Notes: generated by a model not told the origin, from the sequence alone. A DNA stretch of 64,000 nt from Cercis canadensis (GCA_003255065.1 QAOA01006013.1:897551-961550), one strand, 5' to 3'; counted from the first letter of the stretch, positions 30,601 to 43,210 are shown. Made by a program: numbers and translations.

Positions 30601-33600
30601 ATGGCTGGGCATTTCTTATTTAAGGGTTAATCCTGCCCTTTTCTGTGTTTTCTATTTATAATTTCATCAGTAGCATCTAGGCATTGTTCAGCTTATCTTC
30701 TATAGATTTTTTCAGCTTTTTTCATTTAGGGATGTTGAAAAAACTTGTATTTCAACAATTTAAAGTTATTCTGTTGTAGCTTTTTGTTATGCTTTTTTCT
30801 CAAGTGAGATTATATGAAGTTAATTAGTTCCATCGTGGCTGCTGGATATGAAATCTTTTTTCTGTCAGTAAAAGCTCTGTATTTCAGGTCAGAAATTCTG
30901 CTGTCAGGACATTTTTCCAAACCTTAGGAAGTCATGGGCAAAAGCTATCAAGAAGCATGTGGGAAGATTGTCTTTGGAATTATGTATTCCCTACACTGCA
31001 TCGTGCTTTTCACATGGTAAGCTGAAACTATTGTTTATTGAGAATTTAGAGCATACTTTCAGTATAACCTAATGTACTTAGGATTTTGGACTATTTTATA
31101 AGTAGGCTGCGACTTCATCAAAAGATGAATGGCATGGTAAAGAACTTGGAACTCGAGATGGAAAAGCAGTTCACATGATCATACATCATAGGTATATGAA
31201 TTGACTTCTTTGATCCCTTGTTTTCCTTCTTTTGTCCATTTATGCCCTCAATAATACATTATTGTGTGATGATGAATTTGCAGTCGTAACACAGCTCAGA
31301 AGCAATGGGATGAGACACTTGTGCTAGTCCTGGCTGGAATAGCACGTATATTACGGTTGTTCTTTCCTTTTTTCAAAACTTTAAGTAAATTCTGGTCAGG
31401 TGCGTCCACTATTAAATTTTGAAGTATCTGGTAGTTTTGTTCGCTGTAGTTTCCAAGTAATCCCAATTTAATGTGGTTTTGTGCAGGGTGGGAATCATTG
31501 CTTCATTTTGTTGAAAATAGCATTTTAAATGGTAGCAAAGAGGTTGCACTTGCAGCAATAAATTCTTTGCAGACAACTGTTATTTCCCATTCGTTGAAGG
31601 TAGTAACAATTATCTGAAGTAGAGCTACTCTTCTGTCTGTTAATGAAGAGCAAGACATCCAAATTAAATATCCCTTATTTGCATTTTTTAGTACAAACCT
31701 ATTGGCTTTTAATTAATTTAACATATATAAAGGAAGTGGCATTAGTTGAATATGGTCATTTATGTACTGACATAAGTGCGTGAATTAGGGAAACATGCCG
31801 ATGCCTTACCTTATTTCAGTAATTGATGTTTATGAGCTTGTTCTGCAAAAGCCACCCTGTTACAGTGGCAATGCTGCTGTCAAAGTGAAGCAGGAGATTT
31901 TGCATGGCCTTGGTAATGCATTTTTCTTTTTCAATTTAGATTTAAATTTTCTTGACATCACTCATGGACTTGTAAACGTGTCTTTAGGTTTATATCTGCA
32001 CTATGGTAGCTTCTGATATTTATATTCATGTGGGCCTAATATATCCTAATATGTCAAACCTATGTCAGGAGAGCTGTATGTGCAGGCTCAAGGGATGTTC
32101 AATGATGCCATGTACACACAATTGATAACAATCATAGACTTGGCTGTAAAACAAGCAATGTTAACTACTGATAACTTTGAAATGGAATTTGTAAGTCCTT
32201 TCTTGCATGCAATTCCTTCTCTTTTTGTAATTCTTTTTTACTTCATTTTCACTTTCAATTATCTTTTGTCTATTGGAACAGTTTTTTTTAATAATATCTA
32301 CTGTTTCATGTATATTGGCTTCCATATTCCACAAACACCAGTAAATATATCAGTGAAATTTTCAAGGTTGAACAGAAAGTTATTGTTTCGTACTTCTTGC
32401 ATTACATGGGAGTGTGTCATTTTTTTGAGAGACAATTTAGTACTGAGAGAAAGAGGAATTTAGGCAATAAGTAACAAGATATGCAGCCCTAAGTTGGAGT
32501 CCTACCCTTATTTCTTTGAACCTCACTGGTCCTACGTATTAAGTATTCTCAAGTTTTATATATATATATATTATTTATTTTTTCTTTTGGGTGGGATGGG
32601 GGTTGTGTAAAATTTAGCAAGCCTTCTACGTTTTGGAATGTTTTCATTACATGTGTTATATTCTCATTGGCATCCCCAGTAATGCAGCAGTTGTAATAAA
32701 AGTAGTTGGTGTGGTATTTTTGGAGTATCCCTAGGCGTTCTTCACATTTATATTTAGTTCATCACATAGTGGGGAAAAGGGGAATAATTTTTAGTGAAAA
32801 TATTCATATAACCCCTTGTGGTTTTTCCCTTTATCACTTGGTCAGTTTCCCCCCCTAATGGCTTAAAAGGTGACATTCAACTGCTATGTGGTCAAGTCCC
32901 TTATCATCTGGACCCCCTCCCCTTCTTTTTCCTATCAACTTAGTACAAGAAAGGTGATAGTAACCTAACTACAGGGCAGTACAGTGATGCTTTCAACAGC
33001 TGAGTGACAATGGACCAAATCTCAGATTTATTTTTTTCATGTCCAGAAAATATTTTAAAAAGTACCATTGCGATATTAAGTTAATGGAGGGTCATTCAGG
33101 TGATAATAGACTTGACCAGAAGCAGGTAGAATGACAGTTTTGAAACCAGAGGACTGTTATCTCATTTTTACCCTAAATTTAATATATAGTCTACACCAAC
33201 AAACTTATTTGAAAAATATCATGTTTTCAGAACTTGCCTGCAAGTTAGCTTAATACTGTCTCAAGTAAGTTCCTTACAATCTTCTTGTACATAGACATCC
33301 ATTCCCCTCATCTTGCTTTGCTTTTAAAGAAATAGGCCTATGATATAATTCAAAGAACCTATTTAGATAGGAGAGTACAGTCATCATTTTGAAGTGTGTA
33401 CATTATTGTGAATGTGATGTCCCCTTCTCTCTAGGGAAATGTCCCACCTGTGCTGCGGACTATACTGGAAATTTTACCACTTTTACGTCCAAATGAGCAC
33501 ATTTCTTCCATGTGGCTTATTCTTATCCGAGAGATTCTGCAATATCTTCCTAGACAGGATTCTCTTTTACAAAGTGAGGACGATAAAATAGATCAAGAAA

Positions 33601-36600
33601 AAAGTCCTGACCATGTCCCAGGTATAGAAGTATCTGGTTGCACTGAAGCTAATTTTCAGTTATGCCTCTGGGTAGAAGTAAGTGTGAAATTTATGCTCTT
33701 TTTTGCAGAGTCACAGAGCAAATATAATGCACCTAATGGTGCTACTCCAATATCCCCCAACAAAGTAATGGAATCTCCAGGTTCTGCTACAGCTACAGCT
33801 ATAAATGCAGGCCTTTCTAGTTACATGTTTGCAGAAAAGCTTGTTCCTGTGCTGGTAGATCTTTTCCTTCAGGCATCAGCAGTTGAAAAGTATATTATAT
33901 ACCCTGAAATTATTCAAGGCCTTGGAAGGTAGTAATTTCTCTTTCATTAATTTTTAGACTTGTTTGTTATGACTCCTCTGCCAAAAAGGGGAAAAATGAT
34001 TTGTATAGAATAGGCCATTTAGATGCTTACTATATTTTATGTTATCAAGCAAACTAGAAATGTTTAACTGTTGACTTGTCAAATAGCAAATTGAATCATT
34101 ACATTTAGCGAGTGAAGCACTACTAGTTTTGGAAATTAAATTACTCATGGGTAACAAAAGACGTGGAAGATCACAACCAATACTATTGCTGATTTGAACA
34201 AAATATTTGTCATGTATGCATCACAACCAGAAGTTTTGCACAGACTAGAACATAAGATACAATGTAATTCTTTCTATCAAAAAACAAGATACAATGTAAT
34301 TATAACCTTACCTTCCATCAGAGAAACAAAGTAATATTTGTGTGTTAGAGAGGGAGAGAGAGAATAAACAACAAGAATTCCAACTTCCTTTTCAACAACT
34401 TTTGAAGTAGCTCCTCTTAAAGCCAAACCCTTACAGTTAAACTTTACATCCGTGANAGAATAAACAACAAGAATTCCCAGAAGTTTTGCACAGACTAGAA
34501 CATAAGATACAATGTAATTCTTTCTATCAAAAAAAAAGATACAATGTAATTATAACCTTACCTTCCATCAGAGAAACAAAGTAATGTTTGTGTGTTAGAG
34601 AGGGAGAGAGAGAATAAACAACAAGAATTCCAACTTCCTTTTCAACAACTTTTGAAGTAGCTCCTCTTAAAGCCAAACCTTTACAGTTAAACTTTACATC
34701 CGTGAGCTTATTACCACTCTATTGCCATTTTTCTGTATCATATGGGTGTCTGACAGATTGAAATTTTTTGGCTATATGTTAATAATATCTTCCTTTTTGT
34801 TTTTAAGATTTTAAGATTTTTAAGTATTCTGGAATGATGTTATTCTGTTTGATTTAGGTGTATGACAACAAGAAGAGACAACCCAGAAAGCGCACTTTGG
34901 AGGGTAGCTGTTGAAGCATTCAACTGCATTCTTGTTGACTATGTCAGCAAATTAATAGACATTGGTCCAGATTCAAGCATTAGTAAACCTGCCAGAACAC
35001 GTACATGGAAAGAAATTGCAGATGTTTATGAAATATTCCTTGTTGGATATTGTGGGCGAGCTCTCCATTCTAATTCTCTTTCAGCTGTGGCATTAGAGGC
35101 TAATGAGTCCCTTGATATGTCAATTTTAAATATTCTTGGTGACACAGTCCTTAAGCTGCCAATTGATGCCCCTATAGATGTAAGTTCCTTACTAATATTG
35201 ATAATACTGGCATCCATTAGCATGCATGTCCAATGTACAGCTAGTAGGGCTTGGCTGAGTTAGGCATTAGAGGGATTGCCCGCCTGAATGAGGCTGCTTG
35301 AAGAAAACAAAATTCCCGAATTTACACAATCATATTAAAGTTTTATGGAACTATTATAATAGAATGGTCCTTTATATAGACAGTGGAGAAAGGTTTTGAT
35401 CTAATGCTAGGGCCTTTATAAGCAACTTTCTTGTGCATGATGTTAGAACCCAACTGATTGTGGACCAGAATAGTGGGTCTAAAGAGTGGAAAGTCTACAC
35501 TAGGAGAAATAAGAAAATATAGGAGGAGAGGAACACATGACTGTCTGTTATTTCCTTTACTGTGCATTTCTGTTATTTTGCTTTACTTGCTTTTCCTAAA
35601 AGAGTGGGAGTTAGTTAGAGTCATGGAGGAGGGTCAGCATAGGAGAGGGGGAGAATGGTAGAGGGGTCATCTTGTTTTTGCAATTCTGATTCCTTCGGCT
35701 TAGGCTTGGACAGAGTGGGATACTCTGTGGAGCTCTAGCTCTGAGAAGGAGAATTACTATACTACTGTAATTCTTCCTAGTTTCTTGATTCCGAACTATC
35801 CATTTCTGAACTTTGGGTTTCCATTACATGACTTGCTAGAAATATTTAGTTTTGCAACTAATATTCTCTTTCTTGCAAACAAAGTTGTTTGTTTGTTTAA
35901 CAGTGGAAATCACCTGAATGGATTCATTTTTTAGTTGTTCTTGTATTGTAGATTAGTTTTATATATCCAATAAAGGAATTCTAGAGAGGTGCCACTAAGT
36001 CAAAGGGTTCACTGCTAAATTTTTCTTTTTATTTCTAATACCGTACATGTTCTATTGTTCACAGATTTTGCAGCGCCTGGTCTCCACATTGGACCGTTGT
36101 GCATCACGCACATGCTCATTACCTGTTGAGACTGTAGAGCTTATGCCTGCCCATTGCAGTAGATTTTCCTTAACTTGTTTACAGAAGTTATTTTCCTTGA
36201 GCAGGTATGATCTCTGAAGGCTTAAGTTAATTTTTCATTCTCAACATCAGAATTAAGCATCTTTTGCTTGACGGTGATTAACTTTTGAGGAGGACTTGAT
36301 CACATTTCATCCATAAGATTATGTATGTGCATGCTTTAGGTGTCTGCCTGTGTTGAACATTTCTTATATACAGCGGTTTACATACTCTTGGCAATGTTTA
36401 GTAAAATTATTACTTAGAAATATTATAAGGCCAATTTTCATTATTTGCTTTGAATTATCTTTTGGCACAAATTAGGTGCCTGATGAGTGGCTCCTGCCAT
36501 ATGAATGCGATCTGGCATTATACTGGTAGAAAACTGGATACTGCACCGTTCTGTTTTCAAAATTTCCATTATGATTATCAAAAGCTCACTGATGAATTCT

Positions 36601-37380
36601 GATTGGCTGAAAATATTCCCAATGCCATCAATTGCAGCAGTTCCTGTGTGCTTCTTTTTATGCTCCTGGATGGTCTTTAACTAGCTTTTTTACATACCTT
36701 ATTTTCTACTTCCTTTCCACTTCCAAAATATGTTATTTTGATTATGTTGACCAAATTTGTATCCTGTTCTTAGTTATTCTAATGAAGCTGGTTGGAATAA
36801 GACAAGATCTGAAGTCAGCAAAATCTCAATTACAATTCTCATGACCAGATGTGAATACATCTTGAGCAGGTTTCTGATGGATGAGAATGACTTAGGTGAG
36901 CTGCTTCATTATTAAAGATATCATCTATGATAATCAACATAGGTAATCTTATTCTCTTTTCCTCTTTCACACTTTGTGCCCCTTAAATATTTGTTTTTCC
37001 TGTAGGTGATCATCCATTACCCAAAGCAAGACTTGAAGAAATTATTTATGTCCTCCAAGAACTAGCACGTCTTGTAATTCATCCAGACACGGCATCCATT
37101 CTTCCCTTACACCCCCATTTGAGAAGTGGCCTAGCAGAGGACAAGGAGAAGCATGACAAGCGTCCCCACCTGCTCGTGCTATTTCCTTCCTTTTGTGAGC
37201 TTGTTATATCACGGTAAAGTAAATTCAATTTTGAGCATAGTATACTTTTTTTAATCTTTTTTGTTTCTAAGTTTGATTCTTCTGATGGACAGAGAACTAA
37301 GAATAAGGGAGCTCATACAACTATTGCTTCAATTAGTCACCAAGGAATTGGCTCTGGAAAAGCTCAGCTTAGTGAGTTGA
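15665..37380 (+). CDS. MON2: MON2 homologue (Sec7-related, Golgi/endosome trafficking scaffold)
   Basis: MON2 proteins are large helical-repeat scaffolds related to BIG/GBF Arf-GEFs but lacking the Sec7 domain. In yeast, Mon2 works with Dop1 and the flippase Neo1 in endosome-to-Golgi retrieval. I traced 44 exons that join in phase: 15665-15769, 16337-16522, 16791-16880, 17199-17272, 17408-17563, 17710-17830, 18030-18085, 19012-19066, 19171-19227, 19686-19787, 20528-20608, 20715-20767, 23020-23089, 23391-23454, 23599-23747, 23840-23967, 24050-24107, 24551-24648, 26104-26191, 26359-26424, 26503-26562, 27037-27123, 27440-27620, 27809-27852, 27939-28070, 28153-28284, 28378-28430, 28521-28569, 29039-29097, 29602-29741, 29834-30003, 30888-31016, 31106-31191, 31284-31399, 31487-31599, 31789-31912, 32069-32190, 33435-33621, 33709-33928, 34858-35179, 36065-36204, 36774-36895, 37006-37213, 37293-37380. 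The sum is 4941 nt, or 1646 aa, the usual plant MON2 size. The N-terminus (MAFMSVLESDLRALSVEARR) and roughly the first 400 residues fit the DCB/HUS regions. Later stretches such as WDETLVLVLAGIAR and AEKLVPVLVDLFLQ are typical of the C-terminal half. No stop or frameshift was found. Introns carry a hAT-like insertion (intron 12), a tandem duplication (intron 18) and an N-junction duplication (intron 39). Confidence 0.93.
18370..18410. other. Low-complexity T/G tract with four Ns (assembly join)
   Basis: A long T run is followed by NNNN (18394-18397) and a G run of about 12. It lies in MON2 intron 7. The abrupt poly-T to poly-G change around Ns suggests a sequencing or assembly failure rather than true sequence. 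Confidence 0.8.
21476..22757. mobile_element. Non-autonomous hAT-like element in MON2 intron 12
   Basis: The element starts TAGGGGTGTAA and ends with the inverse TTACACCC. It is bounded by a perfect 8-bp direct repeat, CTGATGAC, at 21468-21475 and 22758-22765; 8-bp duplications are characteristic of hAT transposition. Both subterminal regions are rich in CGGTT/GGTTC units: a run of CGGTT repeats near 21537-21560, and CGGTTCGGTT and AACCGG words near 22550-22750. The centre (about 21830-22480) is purine-rich DNA with no recognisable transposase. An antisense open frame there (22383-22108) resembles no protein I know. An N junction at 22678 falls inside the right subterminal repeat. Confidence 0.75.
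22636..22720. other. Assembly join: 42-bp duplicate around single N at 22678
   Basis: 22636-22677 and 22679-22720 are the same 42 bases with one mismatch, separated only by N. Probably one sequence, represented twice because overlapping contig ends were not merged. Confidence 0.8.
24831..25136. repeat. ~154-bp tandem duplication in MON2 intron 18
   Basis: Copies 24831-24984 and 24985-25136 both start AAACAATCTCATTCTT and end AATACAATACAATACTTT, with a handful of differences. No N is present at the junction, unlike the assembly-type duplications elsewhere in the window, so this is probably real. Confidence 0.8.
33622..33708 (+). other. 87-nt in-frame intron of MON2 (intron 38), possible retained intron
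   Basis: The donor G|GTATAG and acceptor TTTTGCAG| give a phase-correct join (CCA G + AG TCA). The 87-nt intron is a multiple of three and has no stop in frame, so retention would simply add 29 residues between MDHVP-like and SQSKYN-like sequence. Comparison with my memory of plant MON2 proteins favours removal. Confidence 0.55.
34228..34705. other. Assembly join: 228-bp duplicate around single N at 34456
   Basis: 34228-34455 and 34478-34705 are equal-length copies with about three mismatches, in MON2 intron 39. They are separated by N and 21 bases that themselves recur inside the copies. Best explained as overlapping contig ends or two haplotypes. Confidence 0.8.
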
Positions 37381-37780
37381 AAAGAATACTTCCGATTAGC
37401 CAGTCTTGAGCAGTTTACTTGTAAAGTTTTTAGCTTAAAAATAGATAATGCTCCCGGTCGGCAAAGCTCCCTCCTCTCTCTCCCCTCTTCTTTTGTCCAG
37501 TATTATATTGTATAAAATTGCTTGTAGACTAGAACCACCCTGATAGGAGGTTTGCCCAGTCTTCTTGTGCTATTGATTTGTCCTAAATTTCTGGTCAACC
37601 ATGCTTTTCTCTGCTCCATTAGCCACTAGCTGCTCAGACTTGGTCCACCTGCAGCTGTTACAACAGATCTGAGCTGCCATATGGTTCATTTCTTACCATT
37701 TACATTTCCAACTCAGCCGCCACTTATTTAGGACCAAAATTGGAGAATCAGGAGTTCAGAAAGATTTATGTTCAGGATCA

Positions 37781-38196
37781 AACTAGATATTCTAGAGACA
37801 GGAAGAGGTCCTATCTGTATGGATCTAATGAGAGGATCTATATTACCCTCGCCAATTTTGTTGTATTTAACCACATTGTGTGAAATATAAGCCCAATATT
37901 GAGCGCCAATCTTGCTACTCTAAATGGTCAAAAATCTTAGAAGATTAGATTGATTTTACATTCTCTACATACAAGCATNAACTAGATATTCTAGAGACAG
38001 GAAGAGGTAAAGCGAACAAGGAAACCTCCTATCTGTATGGATCTAATGAGAGGATCTATATTCCCCTCGCCAATTTTGTTGTATTTAACCACATTGTGTG
38101 AAATATAAGCCCAATATTGAGCGCCAATCTTGCTACTCTAAATGGTCAAAAATCTTAGAAGATTAGATTGATTTTACATTCTCTACATACAAGCAT
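37781..38196. other. Assembly join: ~200-bp duplicate around single N at 37979
   Basis: 37781-37978 and 37980-38196 are near-identical except for a 19-bp insertion in the second copy. They lie just downstream of MON2, probably in its 3' untranslated or flanking region. The indel may be a genuine heterozygous allele difference. Confidence 0.8.
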
Positions 38197-38199
38197 TGA

Positions 38200-38809
38200 A
38201 AGGACAGTCTCGGATTACAGTCTCCAGTATTAGATCTGATTTATTAGTGGAAGTTTATGAAATTGTGGGGTTGAGATTTTCTCTTTTTTGTTTACCTGTA
38301 AATGCATTAATAATTTTTAAAATGATTTCATGCCTTCTTCATTCCAACTTCTGGATGTAAATAATTGGAGATTTTCTCTTATCATAGACTCCTAGTTATT
38401 TTTTGCCCTTTTTCTAGGTATTTTATGTCGTATATACTCTAGCACCAACACCATTAGTATGAAGCACAAAGAGAAATTCTTTTGCCATATTTCTTTTTTT
38501 GTAACCTAGAATCATGGTTCAACTCTAATCTTTTGATGTAGTTAGACTTGTCAAATTTAGAGTAAGTCATCCCTGCTCTAAGGGTTTTGTTGTCAAAGTA
38601 CTTACAACTGTAATTTTGTGTAAGTCATCCCTGCTCTAAGTGCTTTAAGACTTTTATTTTGTCAATGAGAGGTCTCTTGCACATCTTCATTCTTTTGCCA
38701 TATTTATAATTATAGATATCATGTCTTGGACAAGGTCAAACCTGAGTGCACGTGGGTGTGTGTGCAACGATGCAAAACGAGTTGGAATATATAACATAGC
38801 AAATTCTTA

Positions 38810-38847
<38 letters not shown>

Positions 38848-40397
38848 CATAGCAATACAACTGAGTACAAATCAAAATTTTCTCATTTTCCCTTTTTTCT
38901 CCAAATAGACCAACTTCTCGAATGAGTAGTGACTTCTGTGATCCTCTATAATTTTTTTCATAATGCTCCATTTGTATTGATAATTTGATAGAACCATTTC
39001 CACATGAATTGTTTGAAGAATTTTTAGTTATTAGGGAAAAAAAAAATTATGTGAAAGTTATTTTACCTAATGTCTAACAATTTTATGAATCCTGAAAATC
39101 AGTATCATTCTAAATTTCTTACTCTTTCATTAATCTTGCTTGAAAATCAGTATCGTGCAATGATGCGACATGCCAATCAGCAGTAAAAAGAGTAGTGCCG
39201 CATATTTCCTTTTAGAAAAGTATTGTTTTTATAAATATTAATTTTAATTTGAAAATTTTAACGTTATTTATGTGAACTACTTGTTTTGCTCTCTGGTAAT
39301 TGAGAGTTCTTTTTTACCCAGATGGTTATTCTTTTTAGTTTCTCTTTCCTTTAAAAGTATGTAGATATCCTTTACTCAATATATAGTTAATGAGCACAAT
39401 ATGAGCAACGGTTCATTTCTTAACTTGGGAGGAAAATTTTCTTATAAATAAGGATCATCATAAATGAGAAAATAGCTTTCAATGAGCAAGATTAGTTTTA
39501 AGTAGACGTAAATTTGTCCACACATAAGTGGGTGTACTTCTAATCTATGTGGTTATTCTTTGGTATTCTTCTTCTGTGAGGTATATAAGTATCTTTTCGA
39601 ATATACGTGGTTATCCTTCACATAATATGTGATTAATATTCACAGTTTGTATATATCCTGTGAAAATAATCACTTGAGTAAAATGAGTAATTTATTATTT
39701 ACATAAAATGTTGGAGAAACCAAACTGAAGTGAATATGTGAGTCTCTTTTACACTTTTCTATAAATTTCTCCAGAAAAAAAATATTTAATCGTGAAACAG
39801 TTTTGGCTGATATGGCTAAAAATAACATGCTCTGCACAGCAACATTGATCGCTAATTAGATTTATCTACTATTTTTGTTATAAATAAGTGTTATTTCTAA
39901 ACTAACTTGGGCAACTTTATTCCAGTCAAATTAAAAAAAAAGAAAAAGGATGGCACAATGTTTCTACTTGTAGAATCTTTCATTTGCCCAAATTATACAT
40001 GTTAAATCGTATGAAATCAGACTTACTCGGTTAATCGGCAACAAAATCTTTGTTGTTTCTGTATTATACTGAACTCTTCTTGGTTATTATGACTTGTGAC
40101 CTTAAAATATCAAATCTTAATATAATTATTAAATTAAAAAAATTGAGAATCAGAAAGCAGACTCATGATCATGGTGTTACAATTTACATTACAGAAGGAA
40201 GTTTATTGATACCAAATGCCCCCGTCGAGAAACGGGGAGGACCTAACAGTTGGTATAATTACTTTATAATCCATCATTATCCCGTGTTCTTTTGTTTTTT
40301 TTCCCCCAGCCCTTCTTACTATTTTTTCATTCGATTAAAACAGAAAATGCAAGTGATAGTAGAGAAACAAAGCAATATACACAATTTTGAGACTTAT
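38200..40397. other. Intergenic DNA between MON2 and the seed maturation gene
   Basis: AT-rich with no supported gene. It includes an (AT)n microsatellite at about 38814-38845. Reading frames near 40050-40650 are antisense shadows of the seed maturation gene or chance. Confidence 0.65.
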
Positions 40398-41450
40398 TTA
40401 ATTATTACTAGCTTGGTTAAGCCTAGCGGCAGCAGCTACCGACGCCGCCACTCCGGAGGGATGAGTGGTGAGGTTGGGATCATTTCTCATCTCCGCACCG
40501 GTCACCCCTTCAGCATCTCGCCTCGTTGCCGGTTTGTCTGCCGGCAGCCTAGAAGTCGCGTTCTGCAATAAATTAAATTTTAGTCAAATATGCTCTATAC
40601 ATTTCTTATCTTATTCATTGAAAAGGGAGTGTATTTTCTTTTTCTTTTCATAAAAACAAGAAGAGAGAGATTACGGCGAGAATATCGGCGATTTTGGTCT
40701 TGTCTTCGTCTCTTGCTGCCCGAGCATTGAGGGTGGCGGCGGACTGTGCTGCGGCAGCAACACCTCCGGGAACAATATTGGTGCGACCAGTTGCTCTGAC
40801 TTCAGCAGCTTGAATGGCAGCGGCATCACTCCACTCCACTGGCTTCTTTCCAAGGGTTAGAGCGGTGGCTTCGAGTGCTTCACCGATCGTGATTCCTCCA
40901 CCTGCTGCAGCTCCAACCCCTGTCGGTTCTAGTAAAGAAGGTGGCGTAACGGTCCGCATTGGAGCTCTATGGCTATATTGCTCCACCACCTGTTTCATTT
41001 GTCAAACCAAACAATCATCACTTACATATATATACAGACATATACTACCCTTTCATTTCTTCAACAATCTCATAATTAAGAAGTGTCCAAGTCCAACAAC
41101 AATTTGGAGCTAATGTCAATATTGAACTAAGACGTCATATATAGTGTGAGACTGAGACCTGAGCTCATATTGGATTTGTCCTTCTAAACTGTAATATCTC
41201 ACTAATATTGAACTAAGACATTATTACATCGTTCGAAAGTTTCCCCTAAGAAAGAAAAAAATAAATGAAAAAGGTAATGAAAAAAAAATGAAATAAAAAA
41301 CTCATACTTTTTTATAGGATAATATCATCAAAATGTCTTGAAAGATTTAATACCTCAACCAATTTTTTAATTTTCCTTTCCTTTTCTTCTAGATTTTGGA
41401 CAACCTACGAAACCAATTGATGAAGTAAGAAAAAGAAAATGCTCCCACTG

Positions 41451-41481
<31 letters not shown>

Positions 41482-41688
41482 AAGGAAACATTCCCAGCAC
41501 ACACATAAATGCATAAACATCTTCATAAGAGAAAAACGTAGATATTTATATATCTACAAGGGAACCTGTCCACCGAGAAACCCCGATATCACGCGGCTTC
41601 CCAGAAGATCAGTTTCTGTTTTTCTCACATCGCGGTCTCCGCTTGCTTCCTCTTCCTCCTGAGGCTTCTGAGGTTGTTCTTGGCTCAT
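40398..41688 (-). CDS. Seed maturation protein (SMP-domain LEA protein)
   Basis: Late-embryogenesis proteins of the SMP family accumulate in drying seeds and are thought to protect cell contents; no enzyme activity is known. Three exons on the minus strand join in phase: 41688-41566, 40989-40675 and 40562-40398, giving 200 aa. The N-terminus is MSQEQPQKPQEEEEASGDRD, followed by SRVISGFLGGQ. One full SMP-like repeat covers about residues 74-130 (GITIGEALEAT then AAIQAAEVRATGRTNIVPGG). A second, partial one is in exon 3 (GVTGAEMRNDPNLTTHPSGV then AASVAAAARLNQ). The protein is rich in Ala, Thr and Gly with little hydrophobic core, as expected. It is shorter than ~260-aa relatives with three repeats. 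Its promoter carries seed-type motifs. Both neighbours are transcribed on the plus strand. Confidence 0.92.
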
Positions 41689-41817
41689 GTTTTGGAATTC
41701 AAATTAAGTAGAGATGATGATGAAATTGATTCTTCTGTTTTTGTGTGCTGAGAGAGAACTATACGTATACGGAGATTAAAATTATATGGGATTGGGAAAG
41801 AAAAGCATTATTATTAT

Positions 41818-41872
41818 ACGTGCATGGGGCATGCAGTGATAGGACACGTGGGTTTCCTTATATTGATACGTG
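41818..41872 (-). promoter_or_regulatory. Seed-type promoter cluster: ABRE/G-box and RY elements
   Basis: Within 55 bp, 130-185 bp upstream of the seed maturation ATG, are three ACGTG cores (41818-41822, 41846-41850 within the CACGTG palindrome 41845-41850, and 41868-41872). There is also CATGCA at 41830-41835 and its inverse TGCATG at 41821-41826. ACGTG boxes bind ABI5-type bZIPs and CATGCA (RY) binds ABI3/FUS3/LEC2-type B3 factors, the classic combination for late-embryo, ABA-dependent expression. The sites are seen; activity is inferred. Confidence 0.65.
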
Positions 41873-41882
41873 ACAAACGGAG

Positions 41883-43210
41883 AGAAACATGGTGGGGATG
41901 TAAGAAACATGGTGGGGATGTAAGAAACACTTGGCTATGAAATAGGACCTGTTTTTGTGGCTCAACCATTGGTTTTGGTGTCTCATTTTCTTCGAGGGAC
42001 TGAGGACAAATGTCCTTCAGAGCATGTGATAGATGACTCAGTCCACTTATGATTAATATATATAGAGATATATTGTCTTGAATTTAAGAGAGTTCAGTTG
42101 CTCACATATTCAAAACTACTTGAGAGTCCCATCTTATTTTTCCTATTATTCATGAAAAAGAAAATATATAGGAGGGCAAAATTTGTCATATTAAATCATC
42201 ATGGAAAACGCATTTCCTGTAATTTCGAATGTATTGGAGCAAGACCAAAAAAAAAAAGGAAAAAAAAAGCCTGGAACTGAAAATTCCCCCTAATGAAATA
42301 ATAATTATAATAATTCAAAAAAAGAAAGAGCTTAGAGAATGGAAGCCTCTTCATAACAGAATTAATTAATTCGAACTTTTCCATTAACACATTAATTAAC
42401 CATTCGAACTAAACATTTGATGAATTATTTTTCATTTTTTTCTTGGGAATGGGAGAAATGTAGGAAATATTTTGAAAAAAAAATATTTAAAATGGAATAT
42501 AATCATGATCATGTTAGATGTATTTTAATGAGATAATAATGTATCAATAATTCAATACATCTTTAGAATCTTTTTTTATTTTATTTTCTTACCCTCCTTA
42601 TTCATTTCTTAAGTGAAGCCTAAATCAAGCATTTACTAGTTCCCTGAACCCTTATACATCATTTATTATTGATGTTGACTCAACTTAGAGCATATCTATT
42701 TCATCATTTCAGTTGATGGGGCTGCCACAAAAATTTGTCCGTGTACCATTTGAGCAATACTCTGCATTTTTTTAACATTGTCCTTAAAAATTAATAAATA
42801 TAGGATTTATTAACCATCCAAATTTTTTTTTTATTGATTTTGAATATTACAAAATATGGATTAGATTAAAATATTTGTTAAACCCCCACTAAAGTTAGAG
42901 TCATAAAAGAAGCCTCGTTTATATGTTTTTTAATTGAATTTTTGTTTCCCTTTCTCAATAGTCAATATCTGATTATTTATTTAATTTAATATTTAATTGA
43001 AGGTGGATCCTGGTCCTGGACACCTGAACCCAATAAGAGAATGTAGAGACAAGAGACGGCCTCGGTTCAGGCATAAAAGGCTGCGCTTCTTGTAAAAAGG
43101 GTATGAACGTCTCCAGCTCCACCACCTCTCTTCTCCGCCAACTGCCCACTCACCTATTTCCATTTTCCACCTTCACAAAGTAACAACCAATCCCATATTC
43201 CATTACGAAA
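41883..43210. other. Intergenic DNA between the seed maturation and WIYLD genes
   Basis: No gene supported. A 20-bp unit, AGAAACATGGTGGGGATGTA, is repeated head to tail at about 41883-41922. The part from about 43080 to 43210 (CCACCTCTCTTCTCC and nearby) may be the proximal promoter or leader of the WIYLD gene. Confidence 0.55.

Noticed and set aside
38814-38845. (AT)n microsatellite as a possible regulatory or matrix-attachment site
   Set aside because: Simple repeats of this length are common in AT-rich plant DNA; nothing else supports a function.
40050-40571. 173-aa plus-strand frame
   Set aside because: It overlaps exon 3 of the minus-strand seed maturation gene and has no domain. Antisense shadow.
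40814-41113. 99-aa plus-strand frame MAAASLHSTGFFPRVRAVAS...
   Set aside because: Antisense to exon 2 of the seed maturation gene; its composition is explained by the Ala/Gly-rich gene on the other strand.
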